Origin: Apostichopus japonicus
Taxonomy: Eukaryota; Echinodermata; Holothuroidea; Aspidochirotida; Stichopodidae
Assembly: GCF_037975245.1 (NCBI RefSeq)
Contig: NC_092578.1
Span: forward strand, 12,816,321 to 12,880,320
DNA length: 64,000 bases
Reading direction: 5' to 3'
Shown: piece by piece, positions 10,801 to 25,800 of the stretch
Position numbering within the stretch: position 1 is the first letter of the stretch
Layout of the letters: the number at the start of each line of letters is the position of its first letter
The notes under the pieces: generated by a model
Databases searched by the model: none
Told to the model about the DNA's origin: nothing
What the model saw: the letters and a program-made list of their open reading frames with translations, nothing else
Translations under genes and position numbers: made by a program

Positions 10801-13800
10801 ATCCCGATCAAGAATGAAAGGTAGAGACCAAGGAGAGCAAAGCAGAGATTAATTATAATCTGCTGAGGTTGCTTGGACCGGAGTTTCCTGAAAGAGAAAG
10901 AAACATATTGTTGTATTAATCCGGCATGAGTTAAAGTGCAACATTAATCTTGATATGTTGAATACAGTTCAAACTACACTGCTACCAGTTCAGGTTCTAT
11001 TTCCATAATATTAGCATAGTATTAGCATAAAGCTCTATACGTATATATAAGATATTTATTGCCTCAACAAATTCATTATAAGGACAACATTAATGGTACT
11101 GATTGTTACCGAGGATGAAATTGAAAGAAAGTACTTTGGTTGAGTTATTAAATTTGTTAAGACAAATGGATTAATATTTAGGCCTGCATTACAGAACCAA
11201 TCACAATCATCATCAACTTAGCCCTAAAGGAGCATGTCAGAGATTTATTATCAAGCTGATATCAATCTTGGAAACCAGAATAGCTATAGGCCTAAAGAAA
11301 CACTATTAGCACTCCCATCACACCCTCCTCCTACTTTTTCCTTTATTATAATGACAAACCAAGATCAAAAGTCTGCCTAAATTAAGTCATCCATCAAAAG
11401 ATTATTTAACCTCTTTTGCTCCAAATAGGCTAGACAGACAAAGCTTGGTCAGTTATGGCCAATTTTTATCTTCATTTTGGTTACAGACTTTTGCAGCAAA
11501 TTGAATTTTTTACCCATTGAAAGATATTTTCAATACACTGAAATCATGCAAACCTTCAGCATTAATGAAGACAGGGAGTACATGTATGAACATACACCCT
11601 GTATGTACATATATGTACATACAGGGTGTATGTACATATATGTACATACAGGGAGTATGTTCATATATATATGTAGGCCTACATACAGGGAGTATGTACA
11701 TATATGAGCATACTCCCTGAATGTACATATATGAACATACACCCTGTATGTACATATATGTACATACAGGGTGTATGTACATATATATATGCAGGCCTAC
11801 ATACAGGGAGTATGTACATATATGAGCATACTCCCTGTATGTACATATATGAACATACACCCTCTATGTACATATATGTACATACAGGGTGTATGTACAT
11901 GTATGAACATACACCCTGTATGTACATATATGTAGGCCTACATACAGGGAGTATGTACATATATGTACATACAGGGAGTATGTTCATTATATATGTAGGC
12001 CTACATACAGGGAGTATGTACATATATGTAGCCAGTTATGTGCTGATGGTTATGACACTTTAAACATATTAAAGACTTACTTGATGGCACAGAATGATAC
12101 TATGGTGATGACAAGGGCAACAACTGACACCACACATCCAATGATACTCAGAACATCAAGAACAACATTATCGATATCTCCCTGTATGTCCTGTCATCAA
12201 TTAAAAACAAAGAAAAACTAAATGAAATGACTATAGTCACATGCAGCAGTGAACAAACATGTGAACTAAAATCGTGATCAATTTGAACTATTGAAATAAA
12301 ACGTATATGAATCATATTGGAGACAAATAAAAGCAATAGAAAGTTAAATTCTAAAGTATCAGTTTTGATCCTATGCTTAACTGGTGTTTGATGCTATGCT
12401 TAACTGGTGTTTGATGCTATGCCTAACTGGTGTTTGATGCTATGCTTAACTGATGTTTGATGCTATGCTTAACTGGTGTTGATGATATGCTTAACTGGTG
12501 TTTGATGCTATGCATGGTGTTTGATGCTATGCCTAACTGGTGTTTGATGGTATGCCTAACTGGTGTTTGATGCTATGCTTAACTGATGCTTGATGCTATG
12601 CTTAAGTGGTGTTTGATGCTATGCTTAAGGAGTGTTTTATGCTATGCTTAACTGGTGTTTGATGCTATCCTTAAAGTGGTGTTTGATGCTATCCTTAACT
12701 GGTGTTTGATGCTATGCTTAACTGATGCTTGATGCTATGCTTAACTGATGCTTGATGCTATGCTTAAGTGGTGTTTGATGCTATGCTTAAGTGGTGTTTT
12801 ATGCTATGCTTAACTGGTGTTTGATGCTATCCTTAAACTGGTGTTTGATGCTATCCTTAACTGGTGTTTGATGTTATGCTTAACTGGTGTTTGATGCTAT
12901 GCTCAGCTGGTGTTTGATGCTATCCTTAACTGAAGCTGAAGGAGTGGGTGTGGCCGTAGAGCCGTAAAAAGTTCAAACCACTCAAAAATGATGCCAGATA
13001 ACATGAATGTTTACCAATTGTAAGTAATAAGTAACTTACAGTAAGTTTCAACTTTATACTGTTTCATTTTTAAAAGCTTTAATTAACCATGTAACACACA
13101 GACCCTCATGAAGAATTGATTGTCTCAATTTGGTTGAACGTGCATACTTTTAGTAATGGAATGGCTCTCTACTTATATGTATATATCGTTCCTTTATCTG
13201 ACTGCCGAGATGCATTGCAATTTGTCTACTAGTAGTTAGGATCTGCAACACTATCATGAGTGAGTTAAGCAAAGATAGAAACTACTACTACTAGAACTAG
13301 AAAAATTAAGCTCTCAGAGACACAGAAGCTTTCCCTGCATAAATTCCGATCACTTACCACAAGTATGGCGAAGTTTGTGAGATGATTACATCTACACTCT
13401 ACAATAGGATCATCCGACTCATTATCTGGACCAGACGCCAACTCACACCCCTCTGAGGACCAACCCCCATACCCACCTGCCAACTGAAAATCCCAGAAAA
13501 CACATTGCCTTTCATCACCAACAACCTTCAACTGAGAATGTCAAAGAAAAGGAAAACATTTCATCAATTTCATAATACCACAAATATTAAATTCTCATTA
13601 CAATAAACTTCATAATACCACAACAGCTTGTATCAATTGCTAGTTATATTAAACTTTATAATACTACAACAGTTTATATAAATTGCTCGTTATAATAAAC
13701 TTCACATGTTAAAAGACGTTCCTTGTCTTTATTCCAAACAAGAATCTAACATAAACTGCAATTTGTTTTTCACCTAACCTTTACTCGTATTTGGCTCAGA

Positions 13801-16800
13801 CTCAAAGAGTAAATCTAGATCATAAACTATTTAGAGTGACAAACTTGCCACCAGTTTATGATACAGCTGCTTACCGGCTTGGCAGGCAAAGAATCGACTC
13901 CATGCATGTAAAGGACTCCTCAATGTCAAGAGCCCTCACAGCATTCTGTTCATAGTTACAGTTTGCATGATACATCATTACACTTAGTCTTTTGACCACA
14001 GTTGAAAACCAAAACAACAATTTTCATGATTTAATGTCAGAGTGACTTTCATGGGACCTGAGATTAAAGCATGAATGTCAATATTTATCTCAAGGCCTTC
14101 AGAGAGTTGGGGACTTGAAAAAGCTCTTGCTTCTTGGAAACATCCACAAATTACTGATAAAACTGTTTCTTATTCACTCACAGGCAATAAATGAAATCTT
14201 GTAACTACTGGACTGCTCAGGTTATCGATGTTCTTTCCTTCAATGGTTGCCCCGACGATGAGACTTTCAACCACTTCTGTCTGGTTATCTCTGCTGGTAA
14301 AGAGATTACTTGTACGATGAATGACGAAGGTCACAGGAACTGAATCTGATGCATCTGCAGTGTGTTGAAGGAAAAATAAACTTATAGTTATAAATAGGTG
14401 TAGGCCTACTTATATATAACTATAAGATATGAACAAGCCTCAGCTCAATATACTTATAGTATGAGGTTATATACTTATAGTATATAGCCTCAGCATAAAG
14501 GATAAACAGCATGTTATGTGGAAGCCCTCCCCCTCGAAAGCACATGACATCATCTCAAACACAGCCTATATTAAACAAAAACAGGCTGGATGTTTCTAAG
14601 ATATTTGAAAGAATATCATTTCATGAGTTAATTTCTTAGATACACAAAGAGCACTCCATAGAGGCCTTGCGGTTAATACACATAGCACTGATCACCATAT
14701 ATGTGATCTGATATTTCTTTACCATACTGGATGTCATCTAGCAGAAATATTGGGAGTGTTATAGAGGCCTTGCGGTTATTACACATAGCACTGATCACCA
14801 TATATGTGATCTGATCATTTCTTTACCATACTGGATGTCATCTAGCAGAAATATTGGGAGTGTTATAAAGGCCTTGCGGTTATTACACATAGCACTGATC
14901 AGCATATATGTGATCTGATAATTTCTTTACCATACTAGATGTCATCTAGCAGAAATATTGGGATTGTTATAGAGGCCTTGCAGTTATTACACATAGCACT
15001 GATCAGCATATATGTGATCTGATAATATCTTTACCAAACTGGATGTCATCTAGCAGAGTTATTGGGAGCGTTATAGAGGCCTTGACGTCATCAAGCAGAG
15101 ATGGATCAATGCCTCTGTAGGTATCTGTTAGACTTTCATTCAAGTTGCCTCTGATGGTTTGCTTATCAGAGTTGAAAAAATTCCCAAATGTTATCTCAGA
15201 TGAAAAATATTCTTTGTCAGCTGTAAACGCCACGGCACCAACAAATCCTCGCACATCTGTAAAGTTCACATCATCCCCTCCTTGATGTAAATTTGTCAGC
15301 TGGTTTTCCAAGGCTTGCAGAATTCGTGAGGGTGCTTCCACTGAAACATTCTCCTCATACGCATTCTCCTTGAAATCTAGAACATTATCAACAATCTCGA
15401 CAGTGTTACTGGTTACCTGTAAACATGAAATGTAATCATTATTGTTACATTAACTGATTTATAAACACGCTAAGAATTGACAACTAATCAAATTAAGAAC
15501 GGGTTGGTCTTTAAGTTGCCATAACGATGACATTTACAATTGTTGCTTAATTAATGGCAAGTTATTACCAATGTTGTGACAATGTTTGTGTTCAAACTAA
15601 TGAAGAGAGCTTATATATATTATTGGTGACCTAGGCTGTGACCTAGGCTGTTATAGGTGGTTTACTCACTGAATCATCATTTGATGCTTCTTTACACACC
15701 TTAGTGTGACCATTTGTGTTTCTTTCAAGAATTTCTTAGTTTAACTTAAAAACCTTCAAGGTAATAAATTTCATTTCAAATTACCTCTGGCGATGAGCTG
15801 TTCACATTAGTTATTATCTTGAGGAGTTCTGCAACATGATCCAGATCTCCACCATCAAGATCAACAGTTCGAGTGACATCAGCCACGTCACGAGACACCT
15901 GTGTCACATTATCCGCTGTGACTGAATTGTTTTCCAAAGTCTATAAATGGAATCATAATGTAAGAGACACAGACACAGCCTGCTAGGAAGCAACTGATAA
16001 TAAAGTTGAAGCTCAAAAGAAATTTCTGTTTTGATAGAATAAAATTGAGCCATGATAAGCTATAAAGGCATTGACCTCTCAGGCTGTTCTGAGCTGTAAT
16101 TAGCTCTATTAATTAGTGATTTAGTCATGCAGTGATTTAGCCTTGCATACTCAGATACAGTCAAATAAACACATACATTTGTCAAGCTGTCAATGTTTAC
16201 TTCCACTGACAATTAGGAACAAGCAGATGTTAATTCTTTTAAGTCTCAATACGTGTTTGCTGATGAATTTTCGAAATAAAACTTCCAAAGCAGATTCAAT
16301 GTTTCTTATTCTAAATGCACTCTGAACAGGTGGGTTTCATAGAGAAAGCTGTCACAATCAAAAGAAAGAAATTAATTTTTTGTTGCCCTGATTGGCGTAT
16401 GATCTGTTGGACGGGGCTTGCAAATTTTGATTGAAGTTTGTAGAATCTACAGACTCTTAAGACAGTTAATAAATCTGGTGAATTTTAGTTAGCTCAAAAT
16501 GTTTAACGACAGATAACTCAATACAAATAATGAACATTGATATGTAAGTTGCATAGAACAGTGTCATTTTCACTAAGCTTTTAGTGCAGTAAGCTGGAAA
16601 GGTTGAAGTTTAAATTTGACTTTAATTTCTACATCCTGAATTTCATGTTACATATGGCTCCTTATAACACAACTGTTGGTAACCACATACCCTTTGTTCA
16701 ATAGATGACAAGAGACACATTTCATGGAGGTTGAAGTTAAACACCATCTCCAAGTTAATTTAACTCATCATAATTACCCAACAATCTATAGGTAACACAA

Positions 16801-19800
16801 TATGATTGCACACTGATGAAGTAAGATATTCTTGTTATTATCAAGAAATCGTTGGAAGAGTAAACATATGTTGCCATCATGAGAACTCATTCAGTGCTGT
16901 AATCATGCAGGAATTTAGGTCCAAAGCTTGTAGCAACTGAACTATCAAGCCCTTAGTTGTTGGGCAATCCTAACTTATCTTATCTTATCTATGATAGAGT
17001 TATGTGTAAGCAGATACAGGGAACTTTAATCTGCTAGTTTTAAATGCTAGCAATTGATAGTCAGTTACCTCTACAAGAGTCTCAAGAATATCTGTGTCTT
17101 CTTCACTCTCCTCTCCATCGAAGCAGTTGTTCAAGACAGGATCCTTCCAGACACTAGGAGACACAAAATTACCTGTGCACATCCTTGTAGCCCTCGGAGA
17201 TCCCCCTTAAGAAAACAAATGGTCACATAACTCATGGTCACATGGTTCACATGAGTCACAGTAAATGGTCACATAACTCATGGTCACATGAGTCACAGTA
17301 AATGGTCACGTAACTCATGGTCACATGGTTCACAGTAATTGGTCACATAACTCATGGTCACATGTTTCACATGAGTCACAGTAAATAGTCGAATAACTCA
17401 TGGTCACATTAGTCACAGTAAATAGTCACATAACTCATGGGCAAATAGTTTATAGTCACATGATTCACAGTAAATGGTCACATAACTCATGGGCACATGG
17501 TTCACATGGTTCATGGTCACATCCATGGGCACATAGTTCATGGTTCGCAGTTTGTTCTATTGATTAGCAATGATACAGCTCAGTCTAAAATTACTGTTTC
17601 TGATAGATATACAATGAACACATACAATGTAATGGTCTAAAGTTATATGGCAAAGGGTTTGTGAAACCACAAACAAGTCATTCTTAGCACAGTTACAGCA
17701 TCTAGATTAATATGTTTCCTGTTATAAAGAGGGATGGCCAAAAGTATTGCAACAAAAGTTTGTTTTGGCAGTCGGTCAATTCAACCTTGACTGGTTACAG
17801 CACCTACATTTAGCTGCATATCCATATTCTAGCTATTAACGAAAAGGGATATTATGCAACACTTTCATGCAGATTATCTTTGTGACCTTAATTTGCACAT
17901 AATTCTGATTGAGCCTAATCAAGTCACATATGAGAGCTGCTTATTAGTTGGTCATCTTGTGTTTAGAAAGCTACAAACACACATTTAAAAACACCCAAAC
18001 CCAACAAGACAAGTTGATAGCATATATAGTTTACTTAATTGCCTAGCTAACTATGATTAAAGAACTTAAGTTACCTCAATATGATTGATGGACCGTGGTC
18101 ATCATTTAAAAGTGGACTCACATTTTATAAAATGAGTATTTTCAAGGAAAGCTCAACTAGATTCCAGATTTAATGAAAGGATACAAGTGTTACCTGTGGT
18201 AGTATATCCCGGGCACAGCTCCACTGACTGGGCAGTCTGGGATATCTCAGATTTTAGGAATGTTAATTGACCAGCCAAAGTGTTATTAAGACCCTGTGCC
18301 GCACAAAATGCTAAAGGAAAAAATAAAGAAATATTTATAGTCTTTATAGTATTAATTGGCACCTGGACTGAGGGCTGGATAAAATATTTTGCTGTAGTCA
18401 TTCCGATACATATGATTGAGTGTGTGCATCTTTGAGCTTTAAAGCCTAGCTGGTTTATATATAGCCTTGTGAACAGATACTAGATGTACCAACACATAAG
18501 TCTATGGTGCTAGCTAGTGAAGGTCAGTACTAATTAACTGCAGATACCACTTGTCATAAAGTTGCACCCTTCGGGAAATGAAATATTACTTGTTTTGTTT
18601 TAACACAATTTAACATAATATTAATAGAGAGAGTTGATTGCACAATATATTGGTATTTAGTGTTTCAGTGTTTAAAATTGCACATGTGTGACTTTGGAGA
18701 TCAAAGAGGATATCAAGGTCAAATTAAATCCCATTTCTTGAGAACTGATTGATGTCAACACTTACAAGTACTTTGGAAGGAAACAGACTGGTTATCAATA
18801 GTTATATTGTTCCCAATAGATCCGAGGGGATATTCAACCAAAGTATTCTTTGCCTCCTCCACTGTTGCAGCCATCGCCAGGGTTACTAGTGCTTCAACTA
18901 CAACACTGCCAGACCTTAACCTTTGAACTGTGACATCAGTAATATCTTCAATATCTGCAGACTCCAAGAGGGATGATGCAATCTAATGGCAAACATAAGA
19001 AAGCAAAAAAAATGTAATATTAAGGATATTTAATGGAAGTTGTGATCATTTTCTGTAAACCTGCAGCATAAACAATTCAAGTTCTTGGCTTGCTTGAAAA
19101 ATCAGTTTGATTAGAAATGACAGAGCAGTAATCAATTATAAAGCAAATGAATTGTTTCAAAATTAATAAAATTGACTAGAGACAAATGATCCCTCACTTG
19201 GGGACAATAAAATATTCCATGCTGATTACAGCAGCTAGTCTATCTAAATTATGTTGCCCCTGTTTTCAAGTGTTGTTTACTTGAAATTGCCAAATTGAAC
19301 GTATATTGATGAAAACTTGTAACCAGTACGGAGAGCCAAACGTTCCATAAATGTCGAAAAAGAAAGTGAAGTGTCCAAGTTTATATATATATGTCCAATT
19401 CAATATCAACATGTTACAATTCGATATCAACAAGTTACAATTCCATATGAACATGTCGAAACAAAATACAATATGCCATTGCGTCTATCAACATGTCAAA
19501 TTCAACATCAGCATGTCGACAACTTGTAACAGCATGACACGTACTACACTGGTCATGTCAACATTGCTTGCTAGATACAATATTGATGTCGTGCTATAAT
19601 TTTGGAACATCGGCGCGCCAACGTTTTGTTAATGCCCAAAACTGTACGTCAAGATTTATATGAGAATGCCCAAAACTTGTGTCAGCATGTTGAGAGAAGG
19701 AAATAAAATATTCAAGCCAAAGGGATCACGTTGATGCCTAATTAGTGCAATTTTTGAGCCCTTTTTTTGATTTACTGCAAATTTATCCTCTACCATGGCC

Positions 19801-22800
19801 CAGACAACCTCAAGGGTCCATGGCCCACCCATGATTTAATCATGTGCAAAGACACAAGGATAATTCCTGTAGTTGCATTGGACCCTTTATACATTGGAGA
19901 AACCAAAAAATACCATCTACGACTTTTATCTGTACCGGGCCCCAGACAACAGCCATAAAGGGCCTATGGCCCACACATGATTTGATTATGTTAACATAAA
20001 GCAGGATAACTCTTTTAGAGGTGTTGGCTCTATTGAACATTGCGGTATTCAAAAATACCAACGAATTCATTTTTTAACTGTAACAGGGCCCATGCAGCAA
20101 CCTCAAAGGCCCAATTGCCCACACAGGAATTAATCATGTGAAAATAGACAAAGGTATTTTGTTTCGACATGTTCATATGGAATTGTAACATATATTGTAT
20201 TGGACATATATATATATTAACTTAGACACTTCACTTTCTTTTTCGACATTTATGGAACGTTTGGCTCTCCGTAAACTGGGCCAGAAATAACTTGACTGCC
20301 ATCATTAAGGCATGATGTCACAAGGGCAAATGTTTTGAATATGTCATTTTAATAATATTGGATGAATTTTACATTACAATCTTCCCTGCCTATAGCTAAT
20401 ACTACCAGAATCCCTGAGAGATTGAATATCTTACTAAGTTGGTAATGCTAGCCATACTGAATGCTCCTCTGCACAACTTCATGATTAAACATAGGCTATT
20501 GTGTTATATTTCAGTGGTCAAGCCAACTTCACACACAGGAGTGCTGGCAATTAGAGCACTTGTGTCTACAATCATAGGGTGACTGGTCAATTTAATTAGG
20601 TGTGCTCAAGGATGAATCCTCATGGCAGTATTTGGGGTAGTTTATGCTATCAAGTAACAATTAGTGATGCTCAAGTGAAGTTGAGGACTGTTTTTCTTCT
20701 AGGCAGGCTTGACTGTCAGGGACAATTATGCAGGTAGGGCTTTACATATTATGCAATATTTTAGATGGGAGTATCCTCTTAATAGAAAAACAACTTTTAG
20801 ATATACTATTTCACTGTAATGAAGAAACATTATTTTTCCAAATGATTCACTCACTCTGTGGTTGCTATAAAGATAAAATCATAGACACTATGAAGTAAAA
20901 AGATTCAAAAACTGACCAGATACAAAAAGAAATTTTCAGCAAAGTTTTCAAAATAATAATTAGTTTTCTCACCAGTTGTCAACTCCTTTATTTCTTGATA
21001 ATATTATCTTCATATAGTCTAATGGAGTTATTAATATCCTTCATAGTTATTTATCTGTTGCCATGCCTTGTAATTGATACACCCTTCTGCTCTACAGATA
21101 CATATATAAAACCATCTGACTGAATTCAACTATGCATTTATTGTCTGCAGGATCATCTGGGGGAGTGAATAAAGATGATTGGCTAGCACATTCTTAATTG
21201 ACAACATTTTGTATCAAGTAGATATGAATTCTTTTAAATGACAAATATTTGATGTACATTAAAACGTACCCCTTCTTGAACAACACTAATATTGGCACTG
21301 AAGAAAGGGCTGGTTGGGTCAGCTATCTCATCAGAATAAACCAGATTGTCAAACCTCATCTCCAGTAGATATGTGTCTCTGTCTTCAGGAGTAACCAAAT
21401 AAGAGAATGAATTATAACATACAAGACATGATACAACTCAAGTTGTTAGCATAAAGAAGGTATCAAATTAACTAAACTAAAACCTCATTAACATACAGAG
21501 CTGTGTAGAGATTTGAATCTTGAACTATGACCCTTTAACATTAAAATCTATTTTTAAATTACTGCATCAAAACAACGGTACTGCTTCACCAGCAATTTTA
21601 AACATCTCGTCATGCTTGCTATCCTCATTTTTGATCTTATCAACTTATTAAAGTAACATTTCTATATGATTCCTCTAATGAACAGTGAGTACATCACACC
21701 TCAGTACCACTCCCTGCTCCACTGAAGCCTAAACCTAGATCTGGAAACTGGTACAGAGTTACAGAGTTAAAGGGTGTGAAGACTCGCGCAAAAAGAAACG
21801 TCTAATGCCGGTAATCTGGCCTAGTTTCAAATGAGGTGTAACAGAAGTGTTAGACACCACCATCGATCCCAGAAATTACAAACACAGATTGCTACCATCG
21901 GTAATAAGACACTAGTGTACATGCAGTCAGTACATACAGCTGCGGTCAATACCCACAGTACTGTGTACATAGCAGCGTGGACATCTCAGGTCTAGATAAG
22001 AGATAACAAGGTATCACGTTTTATTACTGTAATGTCTGCATTTTGTAGCGACACAAACAAAACGTCACTTGCAAGCAACGGAAAGTTAACTTTTTCAGAT
22101 GGCCGCACGTGGTTTGGGCAGAGACTTCAATGCCTTTAAAGTACATGTACTCTAGATATATATGTTGGATAATTTGTTTTATATTATTCAATTTCACTTT
22201 GGCTTTTGATTAAATATATATTACCTAACAACAAAACTAGTACTGAGTCACTGTCTGCAAAAGAATCTCCATAAGCTCCACCTCCCTGAGCTCTGCAGAA
22301 ATAAAATCCCTGATCTCTTGCATCAAGGTCAGAGAAGCTTAAGACATTGCCTGTGATGGATGTAGGATTATCTCCATTTAATCCCTTCTTGTACCATATC
22401 ATACTAGCTGTATAGTCTCCCTCACAGCTAGTGTGCAAGGAACCACCAGCTGGAGATGCTAACATCTGGTCAGGGTGCACTGTGATGGCAGGCTCTGTAG
22501 AATAAACCAGGAGAAAATACTCTACGATAATGTCATTACATTAGTGAAGGTCATCGTTTTACATCTCGACAGGATTAATGCGGAGTGAGAAACAATTGAA
22601 CTACACTGGCTACTGTATTAAGCAGGCTGTGAATTAAGCTTCCAATAAACTACCATAGATGTACTATGTGATTAAACCAAACATTCAAACAAACTGACCT
22701 GGAAATTACTAAACAAGTTTCAAAAGAGCAAGTATAATTAAAAGAATATTGAACAACATTGAGATTCCAACCAATAACGGAATAAAGTTGCAATCCCATT

Positions 22801-25800
22801 TCGCAATGCTAACAATGGAATCCATGCAATAACTTTCATACTGTGTGGAAAACAAATTAGTTTCATGATATGTGATTGTTTGCCAATGCATGCACCCCTC
22901 CCCCTACTATCATTACTACACTAGCTTCTGATTGTTTGCCTATGCATACACCCCTCCCCCTACTATCATTACTACTCTAGCTTCTGATTGTTTGCCCATG
23001 CGTACACCCCTCCCCCTACTATCAATACTACTCTAGCTTCTGATTGTTTGCCCATGCATACACCGCTCCCCCTACTATCATTACTACTATACCTTCTGAT
23101 TGTTTGCCCATGCATACACCCCTCCCAGGCGCGGCGGAACGGAAAAATTATTGGGGGGGCTAATGTGTGGAGATTATCTAAGCGGAGCGCCACCATCGGT
23201 TGGCGCGGAGCGTACAAGAAAATTTTGGGTTTTTTGAAACCCCCAGATGTCCGGAAACGGCACTTCCCGAGTGATTTATGCTGCGAATACCTAGCCCTAA
23301 AATATGGGTCTCAAGCCTGAAATTTCTCTGATTGCAGGTAAAAGTCTGTAAAAACATTGTATTTTGTATATTCGATGGTGTTTTAAGAGAGTAGCTATTA
23401 CTTGTAGTGTACTCGCAAAGACGTTTTTGAGTGTATAGTAAGGGCAGTGGCGGAGCTAGGGGTATTGGTCGGGGGGGGGCAAGAATGATCTGTAGAGGCG
23501 CTTTCGACACTATCTAAGCGGAGCGCCACCACAGGTTGGCGCGAAGCGTACAGAAAACTTTTGAGTTAAGATACTCCCTAGATTGCAGGAAATGACCCTT
23601 TCCGGGCCTTGCTAATTTGCAGATAAACGGAGAATAAATAGGTGTCGTCGCCATTTTGTCGGAAAATTACACCAACAGAATATGACAAATGTCAATAGGT
23701 AGATGAGAGCGCAATAAAATAGTCAATAATCGCGAATAAGTAAAAAGTAGTGAAAAGCTGAAAAGGGCGCCAGCAGTCCATTTGAGTCCGTCAGCGGGGG
23801 GGGGGGGGGGGGCATCCTCCCACTGACTGTATGGACGCTCCGCCACTGAGTAAGGGGATGTTGGAAAACTGGCTGAAATGAGGCAAGTCATTGGCCTAAG
23901 ACTAAGTTGTGTTGCGCTTACCGGTACTCACACTCACTGCTTCCACTTTTCACGGGGCGTGAAGACGCGGTTGGGGGGACAATGTGGTCTATATAGCCAG
24001 GGGACGGCCGAGAGTACTATACCTTCTGATTGTTTGCCTATGCATACACCCCTCCCCCTACTATCAATACTACTCTACCTTCTGATTGTTTGCCCATGCA
24101 TACACCCCTCCCCTACTATCATTACTACTATACCTTCTGATTGTTTGCCCATGCATACACCCCTCCCCCTACTATCATTACTGCTCTAGCTTCTGATTGT
24201 TTGCCGATGCATACACCGCTCCCCCTACTATCAAAGCTACTATACCTTCTGATTGTTTGCCCATGCATACACCCCTCCCCCTACTATCATTACTACTCTA
24301 CCTTCTGATTGTTTGCCCATGCATACACCCCTCCCCTACTATCATTACTACTATACCTTCTGATTGTTTGCCCATGCATACACCCCTCCCCCTACTATCA
24401 TTACTACTATACCTTCTGATTGTTTGCCCATGCATACACCGCTCCCCCTACTATCATTACTACTATACCTTCTGATTGTTTGCCCATGCATACACCGCTC
24501 CCCCTACTATCAATGCTACTATACCTTCTGATTGTTTGCCCATGCATACACCCCTCCCCCTACTATCATTACTACTATTACTACTACTGCCACAATGTTG
24601 GTTCTTTCCATCAGGGATCAGACTACACATAGAAATGATATTTGAGTCCAAGGAAATGATAGGTTATCAGTATTTGCCATAGGTTACCAATAATTGTTTT
24701 TGTTCTACAAATACAAATCATTCAAGAGAAAGGGTTAACTTTAATGTGATTAATTTTCTTCTTGTTGTTGTAGGATTTGCTGTGATTGGGTTCAGTAATA
24801 CAAAAGTGAAAGCATGACCACAGCTGACCATTTTTGGACAATCTATCATATTTTAGGGCTACACAGATGACCTTTAAATTGCATTCTTCAAGGTCACTGT
24901 TAATAAAACTTTAGTCTGCCATTTCTTTGAGACTTCAAATCTTGTTTTGAACTTGAAATGAATATTTGATTTGGATTTTATGGGGTTACCTCCTAATGCA
25001 TTGACATGGCATTTGCTGATAGCTTCAAGGAGAACCCAAGGCCTGTTTTCTTCAAGCTCTGGAATAAAAAGTTGATTTGGACAGCTGTCTATAACTTTCC
25101 TGAATTCATCCAAACTGCAAGATACATTACACTCGAGGAATCCCACCTCCATAAGAAGGTCTGGTTGGTTATTTCCACCATTTCCATCATAACTATAGTC
25201 TGCAAAACCCAGATATTGGCTCAGTATATTCACAGCTCTTACATCAACAGTCAGTTCAGTTCTGCCCAATATCAATAGAGGGGGTAGTACAGTAACTCTA
25301 GCATACCCCTCCGGCTGATTACAGGTAATTCTCTCATACACATTTGTGTGCAACAGGTTTCCAAATCCTCGTTTGAATCTTTCCATCCGGTCTCGGTTAA
25401 TGGATCTGATTTCAATCTCTAAATCCAAGACTGTAGACCTATTCTGGTCTATTTCTAGTGATGCACAAGGTATTGTAATGCTGTATAGTACTGTCCCATC
25501 AGCAGGTGAGAAAGTGTCACCAATGTAGAAAACTTCATTTATAACTGACATACAAGCTTCTACAGATGCAGTATCTGTCAAAGCTGTTTGACACTGAGGA
25601 GAATCTGAAATTAAAAACACAGAGGATACAATCATTTAGAATTATTGAAATGGCATTGCATAAATTGGTATGGTTAAAGCAATATTTTGTGTTGCAGTTA
25701 TACAAAATATATACCATATTATATATCTATATACCAAGATACATATTAGAAAGTTAACCTAAAAACCTACAAACTGACAAGATGAAATTATATATCAACT

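Noticed and set aside
11510-12063. Tyr/His/Val repeat frames of up to 119 aa on both strands
   Set aside because: Products of the palindromic TACATA array in a receptor intron.
23878-24682. Proline/histidine-rich frames of about 70-100 aa
   Set aside because: Translations of the 57-bp minisatellite; no start context, no splice signals, repeated by period.
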